From assembly GCA_016278415.1 (NCBI GenBank), contig JADQBV010000115.1, positions 1 to 12,995 of the forward strand: a DNA stretch of 12,995 nucleotides, in the 5' to 3' direction. Positions 5,379 to 12,995 of this stretch are shown one piece after another. How positions within the stretch are numbered: position 1 is the first letter of the stretch; each line of letters opens with the position of its first letter. The notes under the pieces were generated by a model. The model was not told where the DNA came from, did no database searches, and was given only the letters and a program-made list of their open reading frames with translations. Position numbers and translations under genes: made by a program. This DNA is from Halanaerobiales bacterium. Its GTDB lineage: Bacteria; Bacillota_F; Halanaerobiia; Halanaerobiales; DTU029.

Positions 5379-6554
5379 TCATTGTTTGAAAGTAGTCATA
5401 CCTATTCTTCTTATTTTGGTCCTGATAGTTATTTCAATCTTTGCTGTTCTAAATTTTTCCCTCCAATTATCTACTTTATTCCATTTTTTGGGCATATAAG
5501 CCCTGACCATTTCTCCAAAACCAAATATATCACTATTATATTTTTTTTGTATTTTAAAAAATAAAACCTCTAATTCCCTTTTTATCTCATTACTAACCCT
5601 TTTTTCTAATTGATTAAATAAAATTGGATCGGAGTAGTCAGTAGGGGTTTCTTGAGAAATTGCCCTTCCTTCAAAATCTAAATCCACCTTAAATAGATAG
5701 GTATCATCTTCAGTTAGCATTGGTCTCAAATTACTCTCAATACCTGAAAATAATATTGTGACACGACCTAACTCATCTTTAACATCCCTTACCACTTCTA
5801 CTCCACCAAACTTCTTTTCAGCTAATTGAATAAAATTCCAACCCTCTTCTATACTCAATTTACCTACCATTCTTTCTCCTTTAAAAACAGCCAATCCACT
5901 AAACTTAATTTTACCCTCATAGCTATTAATCATTATAGCACTAGGGTCTATACCCTTATCTACTAATCTTATAACAAATTCAACGAAGGGAATATCTGGC
6001 ATAGTTCCTTTTCTAACTGCAGTTTCAACCATATTCATTAAATAAACTCCCTGAATAGTAGCTGTTTTTGGATATGTTCCTAGAATATCTTCAGCCTTAT
6101 CTTCAGAAACTAGAATATAGCTTAACCTTCTAAACTCTGGATTGTTCCTAAAATAATTCAAATATCTTAGAATTCCTTCTTTAGCTACGTCTTCACTAAA
6201 AACAATTGCCCTAACATGTCCAAGAAATATTTCGTGTTGTAGTTTTTCTTTTAATTGCATAATTGCCATACTAATATTACGACCAACTGCTGTTACATTC
6301 CAAACACTTTCCTCACCCATTGCAGGGGGTTGACCTGCTCCTCCACCAAGTTTTTGAGGTATAGCTATTTGTGCAGTTAATTTTATTTGTTCAGAATGCT
6401 CATAATTACTTCCTTCAGGGGTTTCAGCAAAATCTACACCAATTGCTATTATAATTGCCCTTTGATCAATATCATTTAAATCCCAACACCCTGTTGTCAT
6501 AACTGATATTAAAAAAATTATTATTATTAATTTGAAATATTTTATGTAATTCAA
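5379..6554 (-). CDS. gerC: Spore germination receptor subunit GerC, Ger(x)C lipoprotein
   Basis: This 391-residue Ger(x)C protein is the lipid-anchored C subunit of a GerA-type germinant receptor, displayed on the outer face of the spore inner membrane. The signal peptide (residues 1-22) ends in a lipobox M-T-T-G-C with lipidated C23, followed by WDLNDIDQRAIIIAIGVDF, the typical beginning of the family. The start codon is TTG at 6554: it overlaps the gerB stop (TTGA), AGGGG lies 10 nt upstream, and the next methionine (M19) would destroy the signal peptide. Length is normal. Translation is probably coupled to gerB. Confidence 0.93.
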   Translation of the reverse strand: MNYIKYFKLIIIIFLISVMTTGCWDLNDIDQRAIIIAIGVDFAETPEGSNYEHSEQIKLTAQIAIPQKLGGGAGQPPAMGEESVWNVTAVGRNISMAIMQLKEKLQHEIFLGHVRAIVFSEDVAKEGILRYLNYFRNNPEFRRLSYILVSEDKAEDILGTYPKTATIQGVYLMNMVETAVRKGTMPDIPFVEFVIRLVDKGIDPSAIMINSYEGKIKFSGLAVFKGERMVGKLSIEEGWNFIQLAEKKFGGVEVVRDVKDELGRVTILFSGIESNLRPMLTEDDTYLFKVDLDFEGRAISQETPTDYSDPILFNQLEKRVSNEIKRELEVLFFKIQKKYNSDIFGFGEMVRAYMPKKWNKVDNWREKFRTAKIEITIRTKIRRIGMTTFKQ

Positions 6555-7651
6555 CTACGCTCATCCCCTTTTTTATCCCAAATTACTGAAATAAGATAAT
6601 ATGTAATGGGAATAGAACAAACCAGTAATCCTCCTAGTTTACTTAAAATATCCATCATATCAAAAACTTTATATATATTTTTGGGTAACATAGAGAGGAA
6701 AAATACTAATGGTAATAGAGGGAAAATTAGTGTCTTATGTTCTTCAATTTGAAGTACCTGACTAAATCCAAGAATAGATATGTATAATAAATTCCCCGAA
6801 GTAGTGAATATAGCAACTACCCAGAAAGATATGAAAACTACTTCCAATCTTTCTAATATTAAACCTGGGAAAGGAGTAACTTTTATTAACTCTAGAGTAG
6901 GCCAGGTTAAATTTTGTAATTCCTCTATACCAAAAATGCCTACTGCTAATAATACTATAGTCATATATACTACTAGCGGGGATAATAAACCTTTAATACT
7001 ATAATTATATGTTAATTTCTGAGTAGTAATAGAAGGTATTAACATAACAATTATTTCAAAACCTAAAAATGAAAAAAAACTACCAATTCCAGCAGTCAGT
7101 ATAGAATAAAAGCCTTTTCCCCCTGTTAAGGGCAGTAATCTTATAGGATTAACCTCTCTTATAGATAACAAAATACCAAATAATATAGGTATAATAATAA
7201 ATATAAAGTATAATTCATTAACTCTACCAATAACCTGTATATCATGTCTAATAAAATATACTACTGTTAACAACATAGCTATAATAATTACCTCTATTGG
7301 TGTTTCAATCATTACTGCAGATACCAACATGGAAGAAAAAACACGAATAACTAAAGCTGCTAATATTAGCCAATAAGTACAAAATATAAATCCTATTCCT
7401 TTACCTATCCATTTATTTGTAATATGTGTACCATATTCCATCATTGTCTCTTCTGGAAAACGTAGTCCTAATCTAATTATTATCAACATTACAATAAGTG
7501 ATAAAAAACCACCAATAAGGACAGCTATCCAGGCACCTGTTCCAGCAGTGGCAGTTATCGTTCTAGGCAGTACAAGACTGCCTGCTCCTATTAAGGTATT
7601 TGCAATGATCCCTGCAAATTGCCGCTCTGTTAATTTACCGTGTTCTTTCAT
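6551..7651 (-). CDS. gerB: Spore germination receptor subunit GerB (APC-type permease fold)
   Basis: This 366-residue integral membrane protein is the B subunit of the GerA-type receptor. The family belongs to the amino acid/polyamine/organocation superfamily and binds the germinant, usually an amino acid or sugar. About ten membrane helices run along the whole length. The N-terminal pattern, ISxxQ-like LTERQF followed by GAGSLVLPR, is characteristic, as this loop corresponds to the broken first helix of the permease fold. The start is ambiguous: ATG at 7651 (MKEHGK) is 12 nt after AGGGG, while ATG at 7663 abuts it. Either way the gene overlaps the end of gerA (17 or 29 nt), indicating coupled translation. 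Confidence 0.93.
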   Translation of the reverse strand: MKEHGKLTERQFAGIIANTLIGAGSLVLPRTITATAGTGAWIAVLIGGFLSLIVMLIIIRLGLRFPEETMMEYGTHITNKWIGKGIGFIFCTYWLILAALVIRVFSSMLVSAVMIETPIEVIIIAMLLTVVYFIRHDIQVIGRVNELYFIFIIIPILFGILLSIREVNPIRLLPLTGGKGFYSILTAGIGSFFSFLGFEIIVMLIPSITTQKLTYNYSIKGLLSPLVVYMTIVLLAVGIFGIEELQNLTWPTLELIKVTPFPGLILERLEVVFISFWVVAIFTTSGNLLYISILGFSQVLQIEEHKTLIFPLLPLVFFLSMLPKNIYKVFDMMDILSKLGGLLVCSIPITYYLISVIWDKKGDERS

Positions 7652-9230
7652 TCCCGTCATCATCCCCTTTGCTGCTGAACCTCTGTTTATTCTTTGTTCT
7701 CATATACTGTGGTCTTGTTACTAAACTCCATATTGGAGCTCGAAATAAGGCGTCTTTAAGGTCATTAATGCGCGAAGGAGCCATAGGAGTCATATAGGGA
7801 ATACCAAAAGACTTTAAACTTACTAAATGAATAGATAATGCAATTATGCCCAACACCAATCCATAAAGTCCAAAAATTGTTGAAAAGATCATTAAAGGAA
7901 ATTTTGCTAACCTTAAAGCAATAGCAGCACTATAATCAGGAATTGCAAATGATGCAATAGTAGTAGTTGCAACAATAATAACCATAAAAGGGCTAACAAT
8001 ACTAGCACTAACTGCTGCATCACCTATGATTAAAGCCCCTACTATACCGATTGTAGGACCAATAGGATTCGGGAGTCGTATACTTGCCTCTCTTAAAAGT
8101 TCCATTAAACCTGTCATTACAAAAGCCTCCATATATGAAGGAAATGGAACAGCCGCCCTTCCACCAGCAAAGGATAAAGCCAGTTGAGTTGGTATCATTT
8201 CCGGGTGAAAGGCAATTACTGAAATATAAAGAGATGGTAGGGTTAAAGCAATTACTATTGCAACAAATCTCAAAAGGCGTAAAAAAGAACCAATTATAAA
8301 TCTATCATAATAATCCTCTGGGGATTGTAAAAAAACTGAAAAGGTAACTGGAGCAACTAAGACAAAAGGTGTACCATCTGTTACAATAGCAATACGTCCT
8401 TCCAACATATTAGCAACTACTCTATCAGGTCTTTCAGTCGATAATATCTGTGGGAAAGGAGAAATATGACTATCTTCTATTAATTGTTCAATAAATCCAG
8501 ACTCCAGTACATTGTCAATATTAATATTATTAATTCTTTCTTTTACCTCTTCTACTAATTGTTTATTAGTTAACCCTTCTATATAACAGACAGCAACATC
8601 TGTCTTAGAATATTTACCAACATTTATACTTTTTATTCTTAATGCTGGATGTTTAATCCTTCTTCTAATTAATGCTGTATTTACCCTTAAAGTTTCTACA
8701 AAACCATCGCGAGGTCCCCTGATAATAGCTTCTGTTTGTGGCTCTGATATTCCTCTTATTTGCCACCCTTTACTATTTAAAACAAATACCTGATCATAAC
8801 CATCTATTAGTAATATACTATCTCCATTTAAAGGTCCCTGAATAGCTTCTTCAAGTTTATCAACTACCTGCAGTTCATTGATAGTCATAGTATTTTCTTC
8901 AATAAAATTTATAATATCATTAACAGCAAGTTCTTTAGTATCTTCTGTAGAAAATTCCTCAATCAATAACGGTTTTAAAATACTCTCATTAATAAGCTGT
9001 TTATCAATAAGTCCATCTATAAAAATTAAGGCTGCTTTTATATCTAATTTATTTCCTAATGTAAAATTCCTAACAACTACATCATCACTAAAACCAATTA
9101 TATCTTCCATAAGTTTAAGGTTTTTTTTAAGGCTTTTAGTTAACTTTTTTTCTTGAGTCTTTTTACCTGGATTATCTGAACCACTACTTATAATTTCCTT
9201 TATTCTATCCCTTATATTCTTTTTTCTCAT
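7635..9230 (-). CDS. gerA: Spore germination receptor subunit GerA
   Basis: This 531-residue protein is the A subunit of a GerA-type receptor, which releases spore dormancy when germinant is sensed; recent work on the Bacillus family points to an ion-channel-like role for A subunits. A soluble N-terminal domain (residues 1 to about 305) holds conserved blocks such as SEPQTEAIIRGPRDGFVE, NTALIRRRIK and ERPDRVVANMLEGRIAI. A membrane part follows (about 315-475) with LLRFVAIVIALTLPSLYI and GGRAAVPFPSYMEAFVM, then a basic tail. ATG at 9230 has GAGGTG 8 nt upstream. It is the first gene of gerA-gerB-gerC, and a sigma-G-like promoter lies just before it, consistent with expression in the forespore. 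Confidence 0.95.
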   Translation of the reverse strand: MRKKNIRDRIKEIISSGSDNPGKKTQEKKLTKSLKKNLKLMEDIIGFSDDVVVRNFTLGNKLDIKAALIFIDGLIDKQLINESILKPLLIEEFSTEDTKELAVNDIINFIEENTMTINELQVVDKLEEAIQGPLNGDSILLIDGYDQVFVLNSKGWQIRGISEPQTEAIIRGPRDGFVETLRVNTALIRRRIKHPALRIKSINVGKYSKTDVAVCYIEGLTNKQLVEEVKERINNINIDNVLESGFIEQLIEDSHISPFPQILSTERPDRVVANMLEGRIAIVTDGTPFVLVAPVTFSVFLQSPEDYYDRFIIGSFLRLLRFVAIVIALTLPSLYISVIAFHPEMIPTQLALSFAGGRAAVPFPSYMEAFVMTGLMELLREASIRLPNPIGPTIGIVGALIIGDAAVSASIVSPFMVIIVATTTIASFAIPDYSAAIALRLAKFPLMIFSTIFGLYGLVLGIIALSIHLVSLKSFGIPYMTPMAPSRINDLKDALFRAPIWSLVTRPQYMRTKNKQRFSSKGDDDGNERTR

Positions 9231-9251
9231 CTATTTAACACCTCAATAACA

Positions 9252-9280
9252 GAGTATGTACCAATTCTTCAGTATTATTA
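9252..9280 (-). promoter_or_regulatory. Candidate sigma-G (forespore) promoter of the ger operon
   Basis: The minus strand carries TAATA (9280-9276), a 17-nt spacer and CATACTC (9258-9252). This resembles the sigma-G pattern GNATR, 17-18 nt, CATNCTA (four of five and six of seven matches). The leader before the gerA ATG would be about 15-20 nt. gerA operons are known sigma-G targets in Bacillus. The match is suggestive, since such loose boxes occur by chance in A+T-rich DNA. Confidence 0.35.
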
Positions 9281-9403
9281 TTACTAAAATAGCAAAGATT
9301 TATCCTAAAATAAAAATATATCTTGAGACTGGCACTTTTCCATTAGTAATCTAATATATGTAATGCGGTCACTCAAAGAGGATAATTGCTATGGGATTAA
9401 ATT

Positions 9404-9421
9404 AAACTTACTTTAAAGTTT
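9404..9421. repeat. Palindromic site in the gerA/binding-protein spacer
   Basis: Arms AAACTT and AAGTTT flank ACTTTA; within it ACTTTAAAGT is a perfect 10-bp palindrome. It lies about 100 bp upstream of the binding-protein gene in the divergent spacer and could be an operator. No convincing -35/-10 pair is visible for the rightward gene, so the assignment is tentative. The remaining spacer holds a small ATTAG/CTAAT hairpin near 9342-9355. Confidence 0.25.
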
Positions 9422-9520
9422 ACCTAATAATAATACTTAGAAATATTAATCACTTCAATAAAAAAAGAATATTACATTAAAGTTCTTTAAATAATAAGGA
9501 TATAGGAGGATTACATTTAA

Positions 9521-10546
9521 ATGAAAGAAAAAAAACAAAAAATTAAATTTTTTATCTTAATAATAATACTGATATTTCTATTAGCAGGCTGTCAGTCAGA
9601 AGAAAAGGTTAGTCAAATTCCACCTAAAAAAACAATAGGTGTAAGTGTAGCCAGTATGAAAGAAGATGTCTTTCCTTTAATGAAGGAAGCAATGTTTGAT
9701 ATAAAGGACAAAGATAATGCAGAAGTTATTTGGTTAAATGCAAGTGATGACGCAGAAAAACAAAAAAAAGATGTAGAGTCTTTACTAAAAGAGAACGTTG
9801 ATATTATTATTATCAACCCAGTAAAATCTGAAGAAGCATCAAAATTAGCGGAAAAGATTATTAAAACTGGTCTTCCTGTGATAGCTTTAGATAGGATTGT
9901 GGAAGGTGTAAAATTAGCAGGATATCTTACTGCAGATAGCTTTCGAGTCGGCGAGGAACAGGCTAAATATCTAGCAGAACAAATCGACCATCAGGGGAAA
10001 ATAATCATACTTAAAGGTGATAAAGAAAACAATGTTGCTTACGAAATAACAGCAGGTAATAAGCAAATTTTAAAAAATAATTCTAATATAAATATTGTTG
10101 TTGAAAAATGGCATAAGGCATGGTCTCCAGAATTAGCTGAAGAGACAGTAAGAACAGCACTAGAAAAACATCCTGATATCAAAGGAGTATTGGCTAATAA
10201 TAGTAACATGGCTATGGCAGCTGTAAAAGTATTAAAGGAAAAAAATATGACTGATAAGATAATTACTGTAGGTGCAGATGCCAGTAAGGAAGCTAGTATT
10301 GCAATTGCTAAAGGGGAGCATGATGCAGATGTAGATAAAATGCCTTATATACTAGGATTATCAGCCTTTAAAGCAGCTATAATGGTTGTACGTGGTGAAA
10401 CCTGGTATTATGATCAACGTATTAAGAATGGTGAACATAGTGTACCCGTTAAAATGACACCAGTAATGCTAATAGATAAATATAATTTAATAGCCATGAA
10501 GTATCGGTGGGAGGAGTTGGATAAATACATTGAAAAAATGGAGTGA
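9521..10546 (+). CDS. Sugar-binding lipoprotein, XylF/RbsB-like (periplasmic binding protein type 1)
   Basis: This 341-residue protein is an extracellular solute-binding lipoprotein of the ribose/xylose ABC-transporter class. The signal peptide ends in L-L-A-G-C with lipidated C24. The type 1 fold is shown by KTIGVSVAS, the region VDIIIINP, and I-A-L-D-R with D124 and R125, which bind sugar in this family; KGDKENNVA, KWHKAWSPE and VGADAS align well by eye with E. coli XylF. The usual ASND segment reads ANNSN (residues 225-229), so the sugar-binding aspartate is missing there. AGGAGG (9504-9509) lies 11 nt before the ATG. No ATPase or permease gene is adjacent, so the protein must serve a remote transporter or act as a sensor. 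A strong terminator follows. Confidence 0.85.
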   Translation: MKEKKQKIKFFILIIILIFLLAGCQSEEKVSQIPPKKTIGVSVASMKEDVFPLMKEAMFDIKDKDNAEVIWLNASDDAEKQKKDVESLLKENVDIIIINPVKSEEASKLAEKIIKTGLPVIALDRIVEGVKLAGYLTADSFRVGEEQAKYLAEQIDHQGKIIILKGDKENNVAYEITAGNKQILKNNSNINIVVEKWHKAWSPELAEETVRTALEKHPDIKGVLANNSNMAMAAVKVLKEKNMTDKIITVGADASKEASIAIAKGEHDADVDKMPYILGLSAFKAAIMVVRGETWYYDQRIKNGEHSVPVKMTPVMLIDKYNLIAMKYRWEELDKYIEKME

Positions 10547-10608
10547 ACCTCTCCACCTGAATTAGAAATAGATTTATATGGATTTCTCTTAGATGTTTTA
10601 ATTAAAGG

Positions 10609-10641
10609 TTAAAGCAGGGTACTTTAATTACCCTGCTTTAA
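10609..10641. terminator. Bidirectional intrinsic terminator between binding-protein gene and gyrA
   Basis: A perfect 13-bp stem, TTAAAGCAGGGTA with its reverse complement, closes a 7-nt loop. A-runs and T-runs at both ends (the outer three pairs and the following TTTAATAAT-like bases) let it work in both directions. It lies between two convergent genes, 62 bp after the stop of the binding protein and 67 bp from the stop of gyrA. Confidence 0.8.
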
Positions 10642-10707
10642 TAATCTTATATTCTTAAATTTAAACAACTTATTAACGTACACTCAACTTACTTAGTTAA
10701 TTTAAAA

Positions 10708-12995
10708 TTAATCATTTAAGTCTTCATTTTCATTGAAGTATTTATTATCGTCATCATTATCAGCAAAGTTTTGCCCATAAAATTCATTTTCTGATTCAAT
10801 ATCTTCAATATCATCATCTTCAATATTTTCAGCATCTATTGACTCTCCATTACTTTCTTGTACATCTCCATCTATATCTATAATATTTTGTTGTTCATCT
10901 AATTCCTCTTCTTCTACTTCAGGAGTTAATTTTGCTAGAGAAACAACTTTGTCTCCTTCATCAATTCTAATAACTTTAACACCTTGAGTATTTCTTCCAG
11001 TTTGTGATATTTGATTTACTTCAGTCCTAATTACAATTCCTTCACTGGTAATAATCATTAATTCATGCTTATTATTTACAACCTTAACTCCAGCAGGCTT
11101 ACCATTCTTTTCTGTTATATTAACAGTAATTAAGCCTTTTCCACCTCTACTCTGTATTCTATATTCCTCAAGAGATGTTCTTTTTCCATAACCATTCTCT
11201 GTTATGATTAGTAAATCATCACCCTCACTATCTACTCCCATGCCTATAACAAAATCATCTTTGTTTAAATTAATACCCTTAACCCCTATTGAAACCCTAC
11301 CAGTTGTTCTAACATCTTTTTCAGCAAAATGAATTGCCTTACCTTGATGAGTAGCAACTATAATATTTTGTTCCCCATCAGTGTACTTAACGTTTATTAA
11401 TTCATCGCCTTCCCTCAAGTTAATACCAATTAAACCTGTATAATATGATTCATACTCAATAAGTGGTGTCTTTTTAACTAAACCATTTTTCGTAACCATA
11501 ATTAAGTATCTCTTGTCATCAAATTCCCGAATAGGTATAACAGTATTAACCCTTTCATCACTTTCTAATTCAAGTAAATTAACTATAGCTGTACCTCGAG
11601 CCTGTCGTCCAGCCTCAGGTATTTCAAATACCTTCAACCTATATACTTTACCCTTATTAGTAAAGAATAAGAAATGATGATGTGTTGATGTTATGAATAT
11701 ATCTTCAACAAAATCCTCATCCTTGGTGTTTAAACCTATAATACCCTTACCACCTCTACGTTGACTTCTATATGTATCAAGATGCATACGTTTAATATAG
11801 CCCTGATGGGTTAAAGTAATAACCATTTGTTCCTCTGCTATTAAATCTTCAATATCAAGATCTACAGCCTGATCTCTAATACCTGTCCTTCGTTCATCCT
11901 TATACTTTTCCCTTAATTCTTTAATTTCTTCTTTTATAATACTAAGTAATTTTTCTTCATTTTCTAATATAGACCTTAAATAAGCTATGGTTTTTAATAA
12001 ATCTTGATATTCTGCCTCAATTTTGTCCCTTTCCAATCCTGTTAAACTCTGCAACCTCATTCTTAAAATAGCATTAGCCTGTTCTTCACTAAGACTATAA
12101 TTACTAATTAAACCTTCCCTGGCAGTATCTACATCAGGGGCATTTTTGATCAATTCTACTATTTCATCAATATTGGCTAAAGCAATTTTATAACCTTCAA
12201 GTAAATGTGCCCTTGTTTCAGCTTTATTTAAGTCATATTTTGTCCTACGTGTAACTACATCTTTTTGATGTTCTATATAGTGATTTAACATTTCTTTCAA
12301 GTTAAGTACTTTAGGCATCCCATCAACAAGAGCTAACATAATAACACTAAATGTTGTCTGTAGCCTGGTATATTTAAAAAGTTGATTTAAGATAATTTCA
12401 GGGACTTCACCGCTTTTTAATTCTATCATAATACGCATACCATTACGATCAGATTCATCACGAAGGTCACTAATACCTGTAATTTTATCATCTCTAACTA
12501 AATCTGCTATCTTAGTAATTAACTTTGCTTTATTTACCTGGTAAGGAATTTCATCTACAATTATTTTTGATTTTCCATTTTCAAAATTTTCTATTGTAGT
12601 TCTAGCCCTTACAGTTAATTTACTACGACCTGTTTTATAAGCTTTATAAATACTATTTCTACCCATAATAAGGCCACCAGTTGGAAAATCTGGACCAGTA
12701 ATTATTTTCATTAAATCAACTAAATCCATATCTGGATTATCTATCAGGGCATTAACAGCATCAATTACCTCTCCTAAGTTATGTGGAGGAATACTAGTAG
12801 CCATTCCAACAGCAATACCTGATGTACCATTTAATAACAGGCTTGGCAATCTAGAAGGTAATACAGATGGTTCTTCTAAAGATTCATCAAAATTAGGAAC
12901 AAAATCAACAGTATCCTTATTTATATCACTCAACAATTCTGTAGTAATTTTAGACATTCTAGCTTCAGTATAACGCATAGCAGCAGCAGAATCAC
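10708..12995 (-). CDS. gyrA: DNA gyrase subunit A, 5' end beyond the window
   Basis: About 761 residues are present; roughly the first 115, including the quinolone-resistance region, lie beyond the right edge. The fragment begins in DSAAAMRYTEARM with the catalytic tyrosine encoded at 12972-12970, which attacks DNA during double-strand passage. The breakage-reunion and tower regions and the coiled coil follow (ERDKIEAEYQDLLKTIAYL near the helix end), then the six-bladed DNA-wrapping domain. The GyrA box QRRGGKGI (11763-11740) distinguishes it from ParC; a second, degenerate copy QSRGGKGL lies near 11154-11131. The protein ends in a long acidic tail: 31 of the last 72 residues are D or E and one is basic. 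With GyrB it introduces negative supercoils. The ATG at 12978 is internal, not the start. Confidence 0.97.
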   Translation of the reverse strand, partial: DSAAAMRYTEARMSKITTELLSDINKDTVDFVPNFDESLEEPSVLPSRLPSLLLNGTSGIAVGMATSIPPHNLGEVIDAVNALIDNPDMDLVDLMKIITGPDFPTGGLIMGRNSIYKAYKTGRSKLTVRARTTIENFENGKSKIIVDEIPYQVNKAKLITKIADLVRDDKITGISDLRDESDRNGMRIMIELKSGEVPEIILNQLFKYTRLQTTFSVIMLALVDGMPKVLNLKEMLNHYIEHQKDVVTRRTKYDLNKAETRAHLLEGYKIALANIDEIVELIKNAPDVDTAREGLISNYSLSEEQANAILRMRLQSLTGLERDKIEAEYQDLLKTIAYLRSILENEEKLLSIIKEEIKELREKYKDERRTGIRDQAVDLDIEDLIAEEQMVITLTHQGYIKRMHLDTYRSQRRGGKGIIGLNTKDEDFVEDIFITSTHHHFLFFTNKGKVYRLKVFEIPEAGRQARGTAIVNLLELESDERVNTVIPIREFDDKRYLIMVTKNGLVKKTPLIEYESYYTGLIGINLREGDELINVKYTDGEQNIIVATHQGKAIHFAEKDVRTTGRVSIGVKGINLNKDDFVIGMGVDSEGDDLLIITENGYGKRTSLEEYRIQSRGGKGLITVNITEKNGKPAGVKVVNNKHELMIITSEGIVIRTEVNQISQTGRNTQGVKVIRIDEGDKVVSLAKLTPEVEEEELDEQQNIIDIDGDVQESNGESIDAENIEDDDIEDIESENEFYGQNFADNDDDNKYFNENEDLND

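Noticed and set aside
8084..9156. Two rightward frames (8084-8299 and 8878-9156)
   Set aside because: Both are antisense to gerA, which is a clear full-length gene.

Overview
The window is about 70% A+T and reads as a low-GC, spore-forming Bacillota genome, probably an anaerobe of the clostridial or halanaerobial kind. The evidence is a complete gerA-gerB-gerC spore germination receptor operon, purine-rich GGAGG-type ribosome binding sites, lipoprotein signals, an acetamidase/formamidase-family protein and a FixC/FixX electron-transfer pair. Order and strand also fit this: gyrA at the right edge and an apparent rRNA operon leader at the left edge both read leftward, recalling the gyrA-rrn linkage near the origin in Bacillus. 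The rRNA genes themselves lie outside the window, and the genus cannot be named from what is here.

Layout, left to right. Positions 1-520 hold three near-identical strong promoters on the minus strand, then a boxB/boxA-like hairpin and box and a repeat-rich leader; this is most likely the control region of a 16S-23S-5S operon starting just beyond position 1. An acetamidase/formamidase-family gene (752-1645, -) follows, with its own sigma-A promoter. Next is a divergent pair. A small ferritin-like diiron protein resembling COQ7 (1991-2455, -) faces fixC-fixX (2629-4232, +) across a 173-bp spacer that carries a 26-bp near-perfect palindrome. After fixX come two hairpins and a small two-helix membrane protein (4431-4667, +). 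Convergent to it is a leftward operon: gerA (9230-7635), gerB, gerC and, 90 bp further on, an unrecognised exported protein (5288-4680). Divergent from gerA is an orphan XylF/RbsB-like sugar-binding lipoprotein (9521-10546, +), which ends at a strong bidirectional terminator shared with gyrA (10708 to the window edge, -; 5' end missing).

How the genes work together. GerA, GerB and GerC form the germinant receptor of the spore inner membrane; the exported protein downstream and the small two-helix protein nearby may be accessory parts. FixC (FAD) and FixX (two predicted Fe-S clusters) normally pass electrons from ETF (FixAB) to a quinone. Here fixAB are absent from the locus, and the neighbour is a diiron protein whose ligand spacing is close to the quinone hydroxylase COQ7. 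This divergent, apparently co-regulated set is the most interesting part of the window: it may be a redox module in which FixCX serves a diiron enzyme or a quinone-like substrate. That link is inference. The other stretches look like ordinary chromosomal genes.
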